Shown: positions 35,065-44,087 of the stretch, one piece after another | Layout: every line of letters starts with the position of its first letter | Position numbering within the stretch: the stretch's first letter is position 1 | Assembly (NCBI RefSeq): GCF_001657485.1 | Contig: NZ_LXFU01000037.1 | Span: 744,001-808,000 of the forward strand | Direction: 5' to 3' | DNA: 64,000 bases | From: Rhizobium sp. WYCCWR10014 | GTDB taxonomy: Bacteria; Pseudomonadota; Alphaproteobacteria; Rhizobiales; Rhizobiaceae | Notes under the pieces: model-generated | The model's input: only the letters and a program-made list of their open reading frames with translations | What the model was told of the DNA's origin: nothing | The model's database searches: none | Translations under genes and position numbers: made by a program

Positions 35065-36083
35065 CTTCACTTTCGGCAGAAGCAACCAGGCAGGACAGCC
35101 CGATCGGACCGGCGCTTGTTCATTGCGGCGCTGAAGCCATGGAGGACCGCGCGCGCCGCCCATTGCGAATGGCTGTGGGAATTGCTTCGGCAGGCCGCCC
35201 CTCGATACTGCGGGAGACCGTCGATTATCTCACCGCCCTGCCGGACCAGGCCGAGCGGCTGATCGTCTGTGTGCCCGTGATCGACGACGCCGCCGGCCTC
35301 GCCGACCGCCTGGATGTGGAAGTTATCGTCGGCAGCCGTGGCCTGACCTCCCAGCGCAACAGGATCATCCAGGCCGCCGCCGCCGATACGGATATTCTGA
35401 TCTTCCTGGATGACGACTTCATTCCCGCCGCGACCTTTCTGCCTCGGATGGCGGCTATCTTTGCAGCAAACCCCGACGTGGCGATCGCCACTGGCGAAGT
35501 CCTGGCCGACGGCGTCCTCGATGGCGGCCTCGGCATGTCAAAGGCCCTGCAGGTTCTTGAAACTGCCGGCGAAAGGGCCGGGCAGGTGGCGGAGGTCTAT
35601 AACGCCTACGGATGCAACATGGCGGTTCGCCTTTCACCCGTTCTCCAGCATGCGCTCGCCTTCGATGAACAGCTGCCGCTCTACGGCTGGCTCGAAGATG
35701 TCGATTTCAGCCGGTCCATCGCCCGCTACGGCAGATCCGTGCGTGTCGAAGGCGCTCGCGGCGTCCATCTCGGCGTCCGATCCGGGCGCCAGCCCGGCCG
35801 AAGACTCGGCTATTCGCAAGTTGCCAATCCTGTCTACCTGATGCGGAAGGGCACGATGTCGAAGGGCCGTGCTGTCGCACAGATCGGCCGCAACATCCTG
35901 GCGAATATGCGGGGCCTATTATTCAATGACCGCTTGATCGATCGATGGGGACGCTTGAACGGCAATTTTCTGGCGCTATCCGATCTTCTTGTCGGCCGCG
36001 TCTCTCCGTCCCGCATCCTGGAATTGGGCAATCCCGCGCCGCGCGAGATGCCTTCGCCGTCGATCGCAACGAAACGGAGATAA
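35061..36083 (+). CDS. Glycosyltransferase family 2
   Basis: The 340-residue GT-A enzyme starts its domain with MAVGIASAGRPSILRETVDYL and has the metal-binding motif ILIFLDDDFIPA, then ATGEVLADGVLDGG and the acceptor region LPLYGWLEDVDFSRSIARYGRSV with the ED motif of the family. It is cytoplasmic or membrane-associated with no predicted helices apart from the fold. The start overlaps the stop of the chain-length gene by ATGA, so it belongs to the same operon. Sugar specificity is unknown. Confidence 0.86.
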   Translation: MTSLSAEATRQDSPIGPALVHCGAEAMEDRARRPLRMAVGIASAGRPSILRETVDYLTALPDQAERLIVCVPVIDDAAGLADRLDVEVIVGSRGLTSQRNRIIQAAAADTDILIFLDDDFIPAATFLPRMAAIFAANPDVAIATGEVLADGVLDGGLGMSKALQVLETAGERAGQVAEVYNAYGCNMAVRLSPVLQHALAFDEQLPLYGWLEDVDFSRSIARYGRSVRVEGARGVHLGVRSGRQPGRRLGYSQVANPVYLMRKGTMSKGRAVAQIGRNILANMRGLLFNDRLIDRWGRLNGNFLALSDLLVGRVSPSRILELGNPAPREMPSPSIATKRR

Positions 36084-36089
36084 CAGACA

Positions 36090-37475
36090 ATGCAGCGCAC
36101 ATCCTTGTCCGGTCGCCTTATCTCCGTCGCCCTTGCCTTGCTGGTATTTTCCGGCGTAACCGGCTGGAGCGTCGCCCATGCGGAAAACTACACCCTCGTG
36201 CCGGAAGATCAGGTGAGACTGCGTGTCGTCGAATGGCGATCGTCGGATTCCCGGTATGCCAGCTGGGAAGCCCTCGGCGGAACATATACAGTCGACGATG
36301 CCGGTAATCTGGCGATTCCGATTGCCGGCCAGGTGCAGGCGATCGGCAAGACGACGGAGCAGGTTTCCGATGCGATCGCCACCGCGCTCTCCGAAAAGGC
36401 CGAACTGCCGGGAAAGCCGTTCATCGCCGTGGAAATTGCCCAGCATGCGCCGATCTTCGTAACCGGGACCGTGCAGACCCCCGGGCGCTATGCTTTTGAA
36501 GCCGATATGACGGTCATGAAGGCCGTCAGCATCGCCGGCGGCTTCCTTCGCGAGCGCGAGGAGAATACCGTCTTCGAGCGCGACCGGATCCAGGCTGCCG
36601 GCGCCTACCGAACGGCCATTCTCAACCGGCGCGACCTTCTGATGCGCCAGGCGCGGTTGCGCGCCGAGATCGCCGGCGAACAGAGTTTCGAGATCCCTGC
36701 CGAGCTCGCCGGAACACCCGATGTGGACAAGCTGAAGGCGCAGGAATTGAACCTGATGCGGCTGCGACGCGTCGATATCGAAAGCCAGATCGAAGCGGCG
36801 AGCGACCTCGCCCGTCTCTACGGCCAGCAGGTCCAATCACTCGAGGCCAAGATCAATTCGCAAAAGCGGCAGATCGACCTTGCGCAAAAGGAACTGGATA
36901 ATGTCAACAGCCTGGTGAGCAAGGGTCTGGTCAGCAATTCCCGGCAGGTCACGGTCGACCGCGGCGTCGCGGATGCACAAGGCACCCTGATCGATCTCGA
37001 GGTCGCGCTGACCACGGCTCGCCAGGGGCTCAGCGAAGCCGATCGCTCGAAGATCAATATCGTCAACCGGCAGAACAGCGAAAACCAGGAGCTGCTCAAC
37101 CAGGTCAATCTCGCGATCGGCAGGGCGGCAATCGACATCCAGGTGGCCCAGCTTCTGGGCGAACAGGCTGGCTACAGCGCTCAACTCGCCCAGATGAATA
37201 CGGACATGCCGGGTCTTGGCAGAGCGCAGAAGAACTACAGGATCGTGCGTCGCAACGACGATGGCACTTATCGCAACATCGAGGCGGACGAGACGACCAG
37301 CTTGCGGCCGCATGATGTCGTCGAAATCGGCATCGACACGGATCTCCAGACGCCATCGCCGCCGCTGCAGCTGCAGTCCGCGCCACAGCAGCAAAGCTCG
37401 GCAGTCCCGCTGTCTGATGTAGCAGGCGACAATCAGACGGCTCCCGGCTGGATATCCCAGACGGGATCGAATTAG
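36090..37475 (+). CDS. Polysaccharide export periplasmic protein (ExoF-like)
   Basis: The 461-residue protein has a signal peptide (MQRTSLSGRLISVALALLVFSGVTGWSVAHA). The polysaccharide-export (Poly_export) domain follows (NYTLVPEDQVRLRVVEWRS, then DDAGNLAIPIAGQVQAIG). It has an SLBB domain (QTPGRYAFEADMTVMKAVSIAGGF) and then a long alpha-helical, coiled-coil-prone region (about 180-350). This arrangement is that of ExoF in succinoglycan synthesis, rather than the lipoprotein Wza; there is no lipobox. It starts 6 bases after the GT2 stop. Confidence 0.86.
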   Translation: MQRTSLSGRLISVALALLVFSGVTGWSVAHAENYTLVPEDQVRLRVVEWRSSDSRYASWEALGGTYTVDDAGNLAIPIAGQVQAIGKTTEQVSDAIATALSEKAELPGKPFIAVEIAQHAPIFVTGTVQTPGRYAFEADMTVMKAVSIAGGFLREREENTVFERDRIQAAGAYRTAILNRRDLLMRQARLRAEIAGEQSFEIPAELAGTPDVDKLKAQELNLMRLRRVDIESQIEAASDLARLYGQQVQSLEAKINSQKRQIDLAQKELDNVNSLVSKGLVSNSRQVTVDRGVADAQGTLIDLEVALTTARQGLSEADRSKINIVNRQNSENQELLNQVNLAIGRAAIDIQVAQLLGEQAGYSAQLAQMNTDMPGLGRAQKNYRIVRRNDDGTYRNIEADETTSLRPHDVVEIGIDTDLQTPSPPLQLQSAPQQQSSAVPLSDVAGDNQTAPGWISQTGSN

Positions 37476-37598
37476 GGGGCGGTCGTGACCATTAACGACA
37501 GCTGGCGGCTTTCGCCTCGGGCATTGCGTCGGAAGGCGGATGCCGGTTTTCGGCAAACCCGATGCCTCCCGCTCTCCGTCCGGATCGGGATCTGAAGC

Positions 37599-39065
37599 AT
37601 GTCGATAGAACCGATCGGCTTCATCGTTCTGCTGCTTGGCCTGCTCAGCATGGTCAACGGCGCGCGTTTTGCGATCACGACCCTTTGCCTGTCGACGCTG
37701 CTCGGAGCCGCAGCGGCTCTGCAATTGCCCGCGCTTGGCGGCAGCAGCATCCAGCCAAGCCATCTTCTCGTGCTTTTTCTCGTGGTAGCCGCCCTGCTGC
37801 GTCCGGCTCAAACACAGGCGACGCTCGCCAGCATGGCCTATCCGGGTCCCGGTTTCTGGTTTGCCGCCTACATCCTGTTTTCGGTGGCATCATCTTTCTT
37901 TTTGCCGCGCATCTTTGCAGGCGCGACCCTCGTCTACTCCTCTGCGCGAGACACCACGGGCATGATGTCGACGGTAGCGGCTCCCCTGTCGCCGGGTTCG
38001 TCCAATCTCAGCCAGTCTGTCTATCTGCTCGGCGACCTCGCCTGCTTTGCCGTCGTCTCGGGGCTTGCCAGGCTCGGCTATGCCCGTTTCATCGCACTGC
38101 AGTTAATCGTCGCCTCGATCGCATGTTTTACCCTGGCATTGATTGATATCGGAACATTCCTCACCGACCAGTCCTACCTGCTCGATGTCATCAGAAACGC
38201 GAACTATACGATGCATACGGCCGAGACGATCAGCGGCTTCAAACGCATCGTCGGCCCGTTCCCCGAAGCAAGCACTTATGGCGCGGTCGCATTGGCCTAT
38301 TTTTCCTTCACGCTTCTGCTCTGGCTGGAGCGCGTCCAAAGCCGTATGGCAGGACTTGCAACGCTTTTCATCGGCCCGACGATCGTCCTCTGCACATCGA
38401 CAACCGCCTATATTGCCGGCATTTTCGTTGTCTGCATGTTCGTTCTGTTTTGCCTGAAACGACTGATCAACGGCCCTGCCAAGACCCCGCATGTGACTTT
38501 CCTGGTGATCACGCTGTTCTTGATTCCCTGCGCCATCGTCGCACTCAGCCTTGCCCCCGATGCGTGGAATTCCATCGCCGGCCTGATGAGCACCACCTTG
38601 TCGGACAAGCTCCAATCGCAATCCGGTGAAGAGCGCACCGCCTGGAATACACTGGCATTGATCGCATTCGTCGATACCGCCACCTTCGGCGCCGGGCTAG
38701 GCACGGTTCGGGCCTCGAGTTTTATCGCCGCGTTGCTCTCCAATGTCGGATTGACCGGCACTCTTCTCTTCGCCGCCTTCTTGTACAGCCTTGCGAGGGC
38801 CACCGGCCGGCACATGTCAGGCGATCGGGAGACGCACGCGATCGGAAACGCTGCGGTTATGGCATCCATCGCGCAGGTCGCCTCCGCAGCGATATCGGGG
38901 AGCGGCACGGATCTCGGCTTGCTGTTCAGCACCACTGCAGGTCTGGCGGCCGGCTGCCTGGCAACCAATACCTCCCCCCGGCGCGCGACCCGATCGCTCG
39001 CCAATAGAACCCCGCTGGAGGCATCGGCATCTCTGATGAGAGCGCCGATGTTTTCAACACGATGA
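37599..39065 (+). CDS. Polysaccharide polymerase/ligase-like membrane protein (Wzy/ExoQ type)
   Basis: The 488-residue protein has 10 or more predicted membrane segments and a large periplasmic loop around residues 200-215 with ETISGFKRIVGPFPEASTYGAVALAYFSF, the type of loop seen in O-antigen polymerase/ligase proteins (Wzy_C-like). It is the likely polymerase of the repeat unit. It follows the ExoF-like gene after 123 bases. The ATG at 37599 has only a weak ribosome binding site. Assignment as polymerase is by topology and context, since sequence conservation in this group is low. Confidence 0.75.
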   Translation: MSIEPIGFIVLLLGLLSMVNGARFAITTLCLSTLLGAAAALQLPALGGSSIQPSHLLVLFLVVAALLRPAQTQATLASMAYPGPGFWFAAYILFSVASSFFLPRIFAGATLVYSSARDTTGMMSTVAAPLSPGSSNLSQSVYLLGDLACFAVVSGLARLGYARFIALQLIVASIACFTLALIDIGTFLTDQSYLLDVIRNANYTMHTAETISGFKRIVGPFPEASTYGAVALAYFSFTLLLWLERVQSRMAGLATLFIGPTIVLCTSTTAYIAGIFVVCMFVLFCLKRLINGPAKTPHVTFLVITLFLIPCAIVALSLAPDAWNSIAGLMSTTLSDKLQSQSGEERTAWNTLALIAFVDTATFGAGLGTVRASSFIAALLSNVGLTGTLLFAAFLYSLARATGRHMSGDRETHAIGNAAVMASIAQVASAAISGSGTDLGLLFSTTAGLAAGCLATNTSPRRATRSLANRTPLEASASLMRAPMFSTR

Positions 39066-39253
39066 CGCCCGCTTTGAAACTCCGCCAAGGCGCGGGATGG
39101 CAATCTCGTCGAGCCATCGGCGTGCCCGCATTGGGCCGAAGCCGGCCGGGCGCACCGCATCTTTCAAGAATCGCCTGTAAAAGCAGCACATCCGACAAAC
39201 GCCGTCCTGCGAGGCCAGCCGCAGAGGCCTATGCTGCGGGTTTTATGCCGACA

Positions 39254-39553
39254 TCAGCCTTGCGGGCGCTCGCTGGTGGTCGCGACGCTATCTGCAACGG
39301 AATTGTTTTCGCGCAGCTTGGCACTGCGCCGCAAAAGCCCCGACAGGAACACGCCTGTCAGATAGCCGATTTCCATGAGCACGAGGATGGCGATACCGGA
39401 GAGCATGGCCGCGATCACGGACGACCCGCCGGCAAAAGCCACGCCGCCGAAGCCGATTGCCACCAGGATTGCAAAAATCGCGAAAGCCCAGGCGCGGATG
39501 GAAGCCCCGGCAGCGATAGAAATCACGGCTGCCCCGAGTGTGGTGATCAACAT
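39254..39553 (-). CDS. Small membrane protein, SyrA/ExoX-like exopolysaccharide regulator candidate (copy 1)
   Basis: The 99-residue product has two or three hydrophobic segments (about 3-18, 22-44, 50-71) and a basic, polar tail (LLRRSAKLRENN). The stretch MLSGIAILVLMEIGYLTGVFL resembles the second helix of rhizobial ExoX/SyrA proteins, small membrane modulators of exopolysaccharide production. The paralog at 44088 shares about half of its residues. It is encoded opposite to the polymerase gene. The long plus-strand reading frame across it is a shadow. The functional name rests on size, topology and context. Confidence 0.6.
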   Translation of the reverse strand: MLITTLGAAVISIAAGASIRAWAFAIFAILVAIGFGGVAFAGGSSVIAAMLSGIAILVLMEIGYLTGVFLSGLLRRSAKLRENNSVADSVATTSERPQG

Positions 39554-39861
39554 GAAAATCCCGCTTCCCTCCGCATTCCGACAAGCGTCCCGGCACCAAT
39601 CGCCATACCGCGAAACAACATGTCGAAACATAGCCTTATGACAGGCAAGGCACTCTTCATGGTGAATATCTCAACAATGAAACATACAAAAGCCGCCGAT
39701 AGCCAGACACCGATTCAGCACCAGCGCACTGGATGCTGGCCTATATATACCGAACAGGGCCTTCATATGACAGACCCGTCGGCTCAATTCACAACTGGTC
39801 CCTCGCCTCGCAAAGACAATACCGATTCACTTGTATTGCGCACAATCGGAAAGGTGATGAC
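39554..39861. promoter_or_regulatory. Divergent intergenic region between small membrane protein and GT8 gene
   Basis: This 308-base gap separates the minus-strand small membrane gene from the plus-strand GT8 gene and must hold both promoters. I see no further gene or repeat. Its composition is only mildly AT-rich. Confidence 0.35.
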
Positions 39862-40773
39862 ATGAACAACCAGTGCGTCGTCTACGTCACGGATGTCGAG
39901 TATTCATTTCCGACCATTCTCTCGGCGCTTCAGGCTCGCAAATTCGCAAGCCCTGCGACCGATGTCTGCGTTCTGATGTCGGAACATCTCGACAATTTCG
40001 AAGAGCTGAAAGCCCTGCTAGCAAGGAGCGGGGTCATATTGACCGATGCGACCGAAGCGCTGCAGGACTCGCTCGGCAAGCTCGACAGTTCGCATTTCCA
40101 AGGACGCATCAGCGTCAGCACAATGGCCAAGCTGGTCCTTTGCGAGATCCTGCCTTCCAACTATACCCAGATCATCTACCTCGATGGGGATACCCAGATC
40201 GTCAGCGATCTCGGTGCGTTCGAAAGTGCCACTGTGCCCGAGGGCAGGTTTTTCGCGGCGCGCGATTACACGGCGATCCATGACTTCCTCGACACCGGAA
40301 AGGACAGCCACTATTTCAACGCAGGCGTCCTGAAATTCCATCGAAACGGCTGGATCGGGCAGGAGGCGCTTGAGCTATTTGCTAGAAATCCCGAGGCCTG
40401 CGAGGGCAAACATGATCAGGGTGCATTGAATTATGTCTGCGGTTCATCGCTCATCCTGGTATCGAACCGCTGGAACTTTCCCAAACAATTCCTTCATCTG
40501 GTGAACATTTCCTCCTTGTCGATCGTCCATTATATGGCGCATCCGAAGCCATGGCATGGAACTTTCTTTCCGTGGACCGATAAGGAAAGCCAAGTGTACG
40601 TCGACCTGCGCAAAGCACATCCGATTTACAACTCGCTGTATCGCGGAATAACCTTCGATCGGAAGATGCTGTACAAATACCGGTCGATACGGGCGCGCAT
40701 CGAGCACGCAATTGAGAAAGAAGGACCCAATCCTAGGGTCCAGAGCCTGCTGGTTGGCGACTACGCCGTATGA
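39862..40773 (+). CDS. Glycosyltransferase family 8-like protein
   Basis: The 303-residue GT-A enzyme has the GT8 core: VVYVTDVEYSFPTILSALQAR at the start, ISVSTMAKLVLCEILP, then IIYLDGDTQIVSDL with the DxD metal site D108/D110, and HYFNAGVLKFHRNGW, followed by HDQGALNYVC and IVHYMAHPKPWHG with the conserved HxxGxxKPW-like site. It should transfer galactosyl or glucosyl residues with retention. The ATG at 39862 follows AAGGTGATGAC. It is monocistronic or paired with the next GT gene after 133 bases. Confidence 0.85.
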   Translation: MNNQCVVYVTDVEYSFPTILSALQARKFASPATDVCVLMSEHLDNFEELKALLARSGVILTDATEALQDSLGKLDSSHFQGRISVSTMAKLVLCEILPSNYTQIIYLDGDTQIVSDLGAFESATVPEGRFFAARDYTAIHDFLDTGKDSHYFNAGVLKFHRNGWIGQEALELFARNPEACEGKHDQGALNYVCGSSLILVSNRWNFPKQFLHLVNISSLSIVHYMAHPKPWHGTFFPWTDKESQVYVDLRKAHPIYNSLYRGITFDRKMLYKYRSIRARIEHAIEKEGPNPRVQSLLVGDYAV

Positions 40774-40906
40774 TGATGTATTGTTGGTCCGACATGAATG
40801 TCGGCGTGACTGAACTCAGCCTCGCCGGTCGAGCCGTGGATTTGCAGACGGAAGCGCAAAGTACTCATCCATTCACTCCAGGAATGGATAATCTTCAGGA
40901 CAGAAT

Positions 40907-41929
40907 ATGAGTTATAGGGCTTCCGCCGCCAGTATCTCGCATTACGTGAAAGCCCGCCTGCGCCGGTCGCTCAAGGCTCGGCAGGTTCGCTATGACCTGC
41001 TGCGCAACGGGCTCAAGCAGGCGCGCCACGTCGTCATCTGCGTCATCCGTGACGAGGGACACCGGTTGGCCTTCTTCCTTCAGTATTATCGCGATCTCGG
41101 CTTTGAGCACTTCATCTGTATCGACAACGGCTCGACCGACTGCACGGCCGAGCTGCTGTCCAGCTTCGACGATGTCTCCCTTCTTTCGGCTCATGGTTCC
41201 TACAAGGCGGCGAGGTTCGGAAACGACTGGATCAACGAAGTCATCAATCGCCACTGCCGGGAGAAGTGGGTCCTGTATGTCGATGCAGATGAGTTCCTGG
41301 TCTATCCGCATTGCGACACACGGCCGATCGATCAATTGACTTCCTATATCGATTCCATGGGCGGCCATTCCCTCCGCTCGGTCATGATCGACATGTACAG
41401 CCCGCATCCCGTTCTCGAAAACATATGCGAACCCGGTCGCAACCCGCTCGAGGTCTGCAATCTCTTCGACCGCTCCGGCTATGTTGCGCATTTCGACAAA
41501 CGCAACTGGACGATATGGATCAAGGGCGGCGTTCGTGGGCGCGTCTATTTCCACGACCGGCTCTGGGACGGCCCCGCGCTCAACAAGATACCCCTGGTCT
41601 ATGTGGCGGGTGAACGTCTGTTTCTTAAATCATCGCACCAGGTCTGGCCGCTCTCCCTGAATTTGGGCGACATGCGCGGAGCGCTCGGCGTATCCGGCGC
41701 CCTTCTGCATTTCAAGTTCCTGTCGACCTTCGTGCACAAGGTCGCCGATGCGGCACACCGATCCCAACATACGGAAGAATATACCGTATACTCCTCAGGC
41801 AAGGACATGGATGACTTCGTCTATGACGATACGGGCACCTACAGAAGCTGGAAGGACCTGTCCGATCACGGGCTCATACAGGGTGAAGGCTGGAAATACT
41901 GGAGGAATGCTTCCGAGAGCGAAGTCTAA
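40907..41929 (+). CDS. Glycosyltransferase family 2-like protein (Glyco_tranf_2_4 type)
   Basis: The 340-residue protein has VVICVIRDEGHRLAFFLQYYRDLGFEHFICIDNGSTDCTAELL (about 43-85) and EKWVLYVDADEFLVYP with the metal-binding DADEF motif near residue 125. This is the layout of the Glyco_tranf_2_4 family. The remaining C-terminal part has HFDKRNWTIWIKGG and LHFKFLSTF, as in polysaccharide enzymes of this group. Substrate unknown. A RIME-like repeat begins at its stop codon. Confidence 0.82.
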   Translation: MSYRASAASISHYVKARLRRSLKARQVRYDLLRNGLKQARHVVICVIRDEGHRLAFFLQYYRDLGFEHFICIDNGSTDCTAELLSSFDDVSLLSAHGSYKAARFGNDWINEVINRHCREKWVLYVDADEFLVYPHCDTRPIDQLTSYIDSMGGHSLRSVMIDMYSPHPVLENICEPGRNPLEVCNLFDRSGYVAHFDKRNWTIWIKGGVRGRVYFHDRLWDGPALNKIPLVYVAGERLFLKSSHQVWPLSLNLGDMRGALGVSGALLHFKFLSTFVHKVADAAHRSQHTEEYTVYSSGKDMDDFVYDDTGTYRSWKDLSDHGLIQGEGWKYWRNASESEV

Positions 41930-41990
41930 GTATGCCGCGCCAAAATGCGCAGCGATTTTGGGACGACGTGCATGAAGACAAGAGTTAGAG
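41930..41990. repeat. Partial rhizobial intergenic repeat, copy 3 (RIME-like, left half)
   Basis: TATGCCGCGCCAAAATGCGC and GCGATTTTGGGACGACGTGC correspond to the first palindrome of the repeats at 16713 and 26116. The second palindrome is lost or strongly diverged. It directly follows the GT2 stop codon. Confidence 0.5.
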
Positions 41991-42050
41991 CCTTTCCTGA
42001 TCTTTCCGCCTGCTTCGTCTGACTATCAATCCCACTGTCATCAAACACAA

Positions 42051-42069
42051 AACCCGCCGGCGGCGGGTT
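42051..42069 (-). terminator. Rho-independent terminator of the second Crp-type gene
   Basis: AACCCGCC and GGCGGGTT form a stem with a tight 3-base loop. On the minus strand it is followed by TTTTGTGTTTG, a T-rich tract, 46 bases after the stop of the Crp-type gene at 42115. Confidence 0.65.
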
Positions 42070-42114
42070 CTGTCGAAGCTGTCTGCCGTTCCGTTTTTTT
42101 ATCGCGGCGACGCC

Positions 42115-42864
42115 TCAAGCGAGACCCGCCCCCTCGGCATAAGCCTCCAGCGCCTTCCGATTGAGAATGCGGATTTTGCCCTGTGTCCCGTCGACCACTT
42201 TGCTCTCGCGCAAGCGCCGCAGGCATTGGTTGACCTTTTCACGCGACGCCGGCAGTGTCGCGGCCAGCTCATGCTGCGAGATGATCAGCTCGTCGCCGCT
42301 ATTCTGCGCATCCATTCTGTAGAGGGCAGAAAGACGCAGCAGCGTCCGGGCCAGTCTCTGCCTTAGACTCGATCCGGCATTGGAAATGATACGCAGTTCG
42401 AGTTCGGAAACACGCGCCAGCGCCTTCGACAAGATCTTCACCTGAAATTGCGGATCGTTCGCACACAGGTCCCGCAGCAACCGACCGTCGAAGTAATGCA
42501 GTTCGCAATCCGACGAGGCCCGATATTCCAGGCTGAGAGACTGCCTGCGTAGCACCTCCAATTCGCCGATCAAGCCGCCTTTCGGAACGATTTCCACGAT
42601 GAACTCTCGTCCATCGGCAAGCGGGGTGCTTGCGTTTACCATTCCGCGCTGTACGCGGGCGAACATGTCGAGGACGACGCCGGCGCCGGCAATAATCTCA
42701 CCGCGGCGAAACTTGCGAACACTCGAGCGGCAAAACGGGAACTCGTGATCCAAATCCGCCCGGCCGTCGTAAACAGTACCGACAGACCCGCAAGTAACCG
42801 CTTCGCTTGTTCGCGCTGCGTTTCCTCTAGTCCTGTTGTCTCTGGTGCTAATCGCCCCGTCCAT
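42115..42864 (-). CDS. Crp/Fnr-family transcriptional regulator (copy 2)
   Basis: The 249-residue paralog of the protein at 31272 shares most of the sensor domain (SVRKFRRGEIIAGAGVVLDMFARVQRGMV; GLIGELEVLRRQSLSLEYRAS) and the HTH (ISQHELAATLPASREKVNQCLRRLRE). Differences are concentrated at the N-terminus. Unlike copy 1 it is a single-gene unit closed by a terminator, with no glycosyltransferases behind it. It diverges from a transferase paralog at 43317, repeating the layout of the first module. Effector unknown. Confidence 0.87.
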   Translation of the reverse strand: MDGAISTRDNRTRGNAARTSEAVTCGSVGTVYDGRADLDHEFPFCRSSVRKFRRGEIIAGAGVVLDMFARVQRGMVNASTPLADGREFIVEIVPKGGLIGELEVLRRQSLSLEYRASSDCELHYFDGRLLRDLCANDPQFQVKILSKALARVSELELRIISNAGSSLRQRLARTLLRLSALYRMDAQNSGDELIISQHELAATLPASREKVNQCLRRLRESKVVDGTQGKIRILNRKALEAYAEGAGLA

Positions 42865-43316
42865 ATGCGCAACTCCACGCAGACTAATTGACTTACTGTC
42901 TTGAGCGACATTCGTAATACGTTAAATTAGAAAGTCAAACAGTAATAAAATAAAAAAATCGTGTTTAAACTATACGTAATTATGACGAATGCTCATGTTT
43001 ATATATCATAAAATTCATAATGAATTCTATCTCAAACAAATCTTTGAGGCTGCATGACGGTTTTTATACAATTTATGACAATTGTCGATCCGAAGACTAC
43101 ATCCGACCAACACAATAAAAATACTGCATTTCAAAATAAATTCTAAATAACATTTCTGTTATATAGTTCAAATCAAAGGTAATATTTTATATATTCGAAG
43201 AATTTCTTTAGAATATAAAGAATTTATTCATGATTATGACCTCGGTCACAGACACCAAACTTGCGTTAAAACAAGCTTTGGCTGTGATTTCTGGAATTTG
43301 TCTAACGGAGACGCGG
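42865..43316. other. AT-rich divergent region and leader upstream of the second sugar transferase gene
   Basis: The part 42900-43229 is very AT-rich. It resembles the corresponding region of the first module in two places: AGTCAA near the Crp-type gene (42933-42938) and TAAAGAATTTATT before the leader (about 43216-43229). The leader frame from the ATG at 43236 (MTSVTDTKLA...) aligns with the 18-residue leader of copy 1 but stays in frame with the transferase. Confidence 0.5.
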
Positions 43317-43973
43317 GTGGCGGGAAAAAATCAGGGCATGAACCCAACCGAACCTTGGCGAGATTTCGCCAGGGCTCGACAGGAAAGACGTTCATTCAAT
43401 TCGTCACAACCCCGTCTGATCAGCAGAATTCTGAAGCGCACATTGGACATCATCATTGCGGCAAGTTTCTTATTCCTTCTGTCGCCGCTCCTTCTGTCGG
43501 CGGCAGTCATCGTCACGCTAAGTGATTGGGGCCCTGTTTTCAATTCTCATCGCAAGATCGGTTATAGAGGAAAAGAGTTTGGCTGCCTCAAGTTTCGGAC
43601 GACAGGATCCGACGCAACGACCGACGCGCACGTCACGGTCGTCGGCGATATTTTGAAGCGATCGAGCCTCGACAAGCTTCCGCAATTGATCAACGTATTG
43701 TTGGGCCAAATGAGCCTCGTCGGGCCTCGCGCCATTACCAAAGAAGAGCTGCCGCGTTACGGTGAACATGCCTATGCTTATATGGCCGTCCGTCCCGGCC
43801 TGACTGGCCATTGGCAAACCAGCGGGCACAACGACGTCAGCTATCGAAATGGAATTTCCCTCGACGTCGAATATTTGTCTAAATGGACGCTCACGCTGGA
43901 CTTCGTGATCATGGCAAAAACGCTATCGGCGCTGCTTTCCCGGCATGCGTTGCTGCCCAAAGTCGATTCCTAA
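43317..43973 (+). CDS. Sugar transferase paralog with defective catalytic dyad (copy 2)
   Basis: The 218-residue protein is a clear paralog of the priming transferase at 32478: hydrophobic hairpin (LDIIIAASFLFLLSPLLLSAAVIVTLSD), GPVFNSHRKIG, NDVSYRNGISLDVEYLSKWTL. Two key regions are changed. The Asp-Glu dyad is Asp-Lys (SSLDKLPQ, D119-K120), and about 25 residues including the DPRIT block between KFRT and VVGD are missing. VGPRP is VGPRA. I expect no or altered transferase activity. GTG at 43317 has GGAG 6 bases upstream, aligned with the copy 1 signal. ATGs at 43230, 43236 and 43338 are alternatives. Confidence 0.78.
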   Translation: MAGKNQGMNPTEPWRDFARARQERRSFNSSQPRLISRILKRTLDIIIAASFLFLLSPLLLSAAVIVTLSDWGPVFNSHRKIGYRGKEFGCLKFRTTGSDATTDAHVTVVGDILKRSSLDKLPQLINVLLGQMSLVGPRAITKEELPRYGEHAYAYMAVRPGLTGHWQTSGHNDVSYRNGISLDVEYLSKWTLTLDFVIMAKTLSALLSRHALLPKVDS

Positions 43974-44039
43974 AGCATGTCGCGCAAAACCAGAGACCAA
44001 TGCGCGGCAAGCGAATCTAAAAGATCGCGACGCGCTTAG
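43974..44039. repeat. Rhizobial intergenic repeat, copy 4 (RIME-like, internally deleted)
   Basis: The beginning (GCATGTCGCGCAAAACC) matches the left end and the ending (GCGAATCTAAAAGATCGCGA followed by CGCGCTTA) matches the right end of the full copies. The middle is missing. It follows the stop codon of the transferase paralog. Confidence 0.55.
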
Positions 44040-44087
44040 ACACCCTGGCATAGCGCAGCCGAGCATCCTGCGGCCTCGGTCATGTCA

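Noticed and set aside
39062..39865. 267-codon plus-strand frame across the small membrane protein
   Set aside because: Low-complexity His/Asp-rich product without motifs. The opposite strand encodes a protein with a close paralog at 44088.
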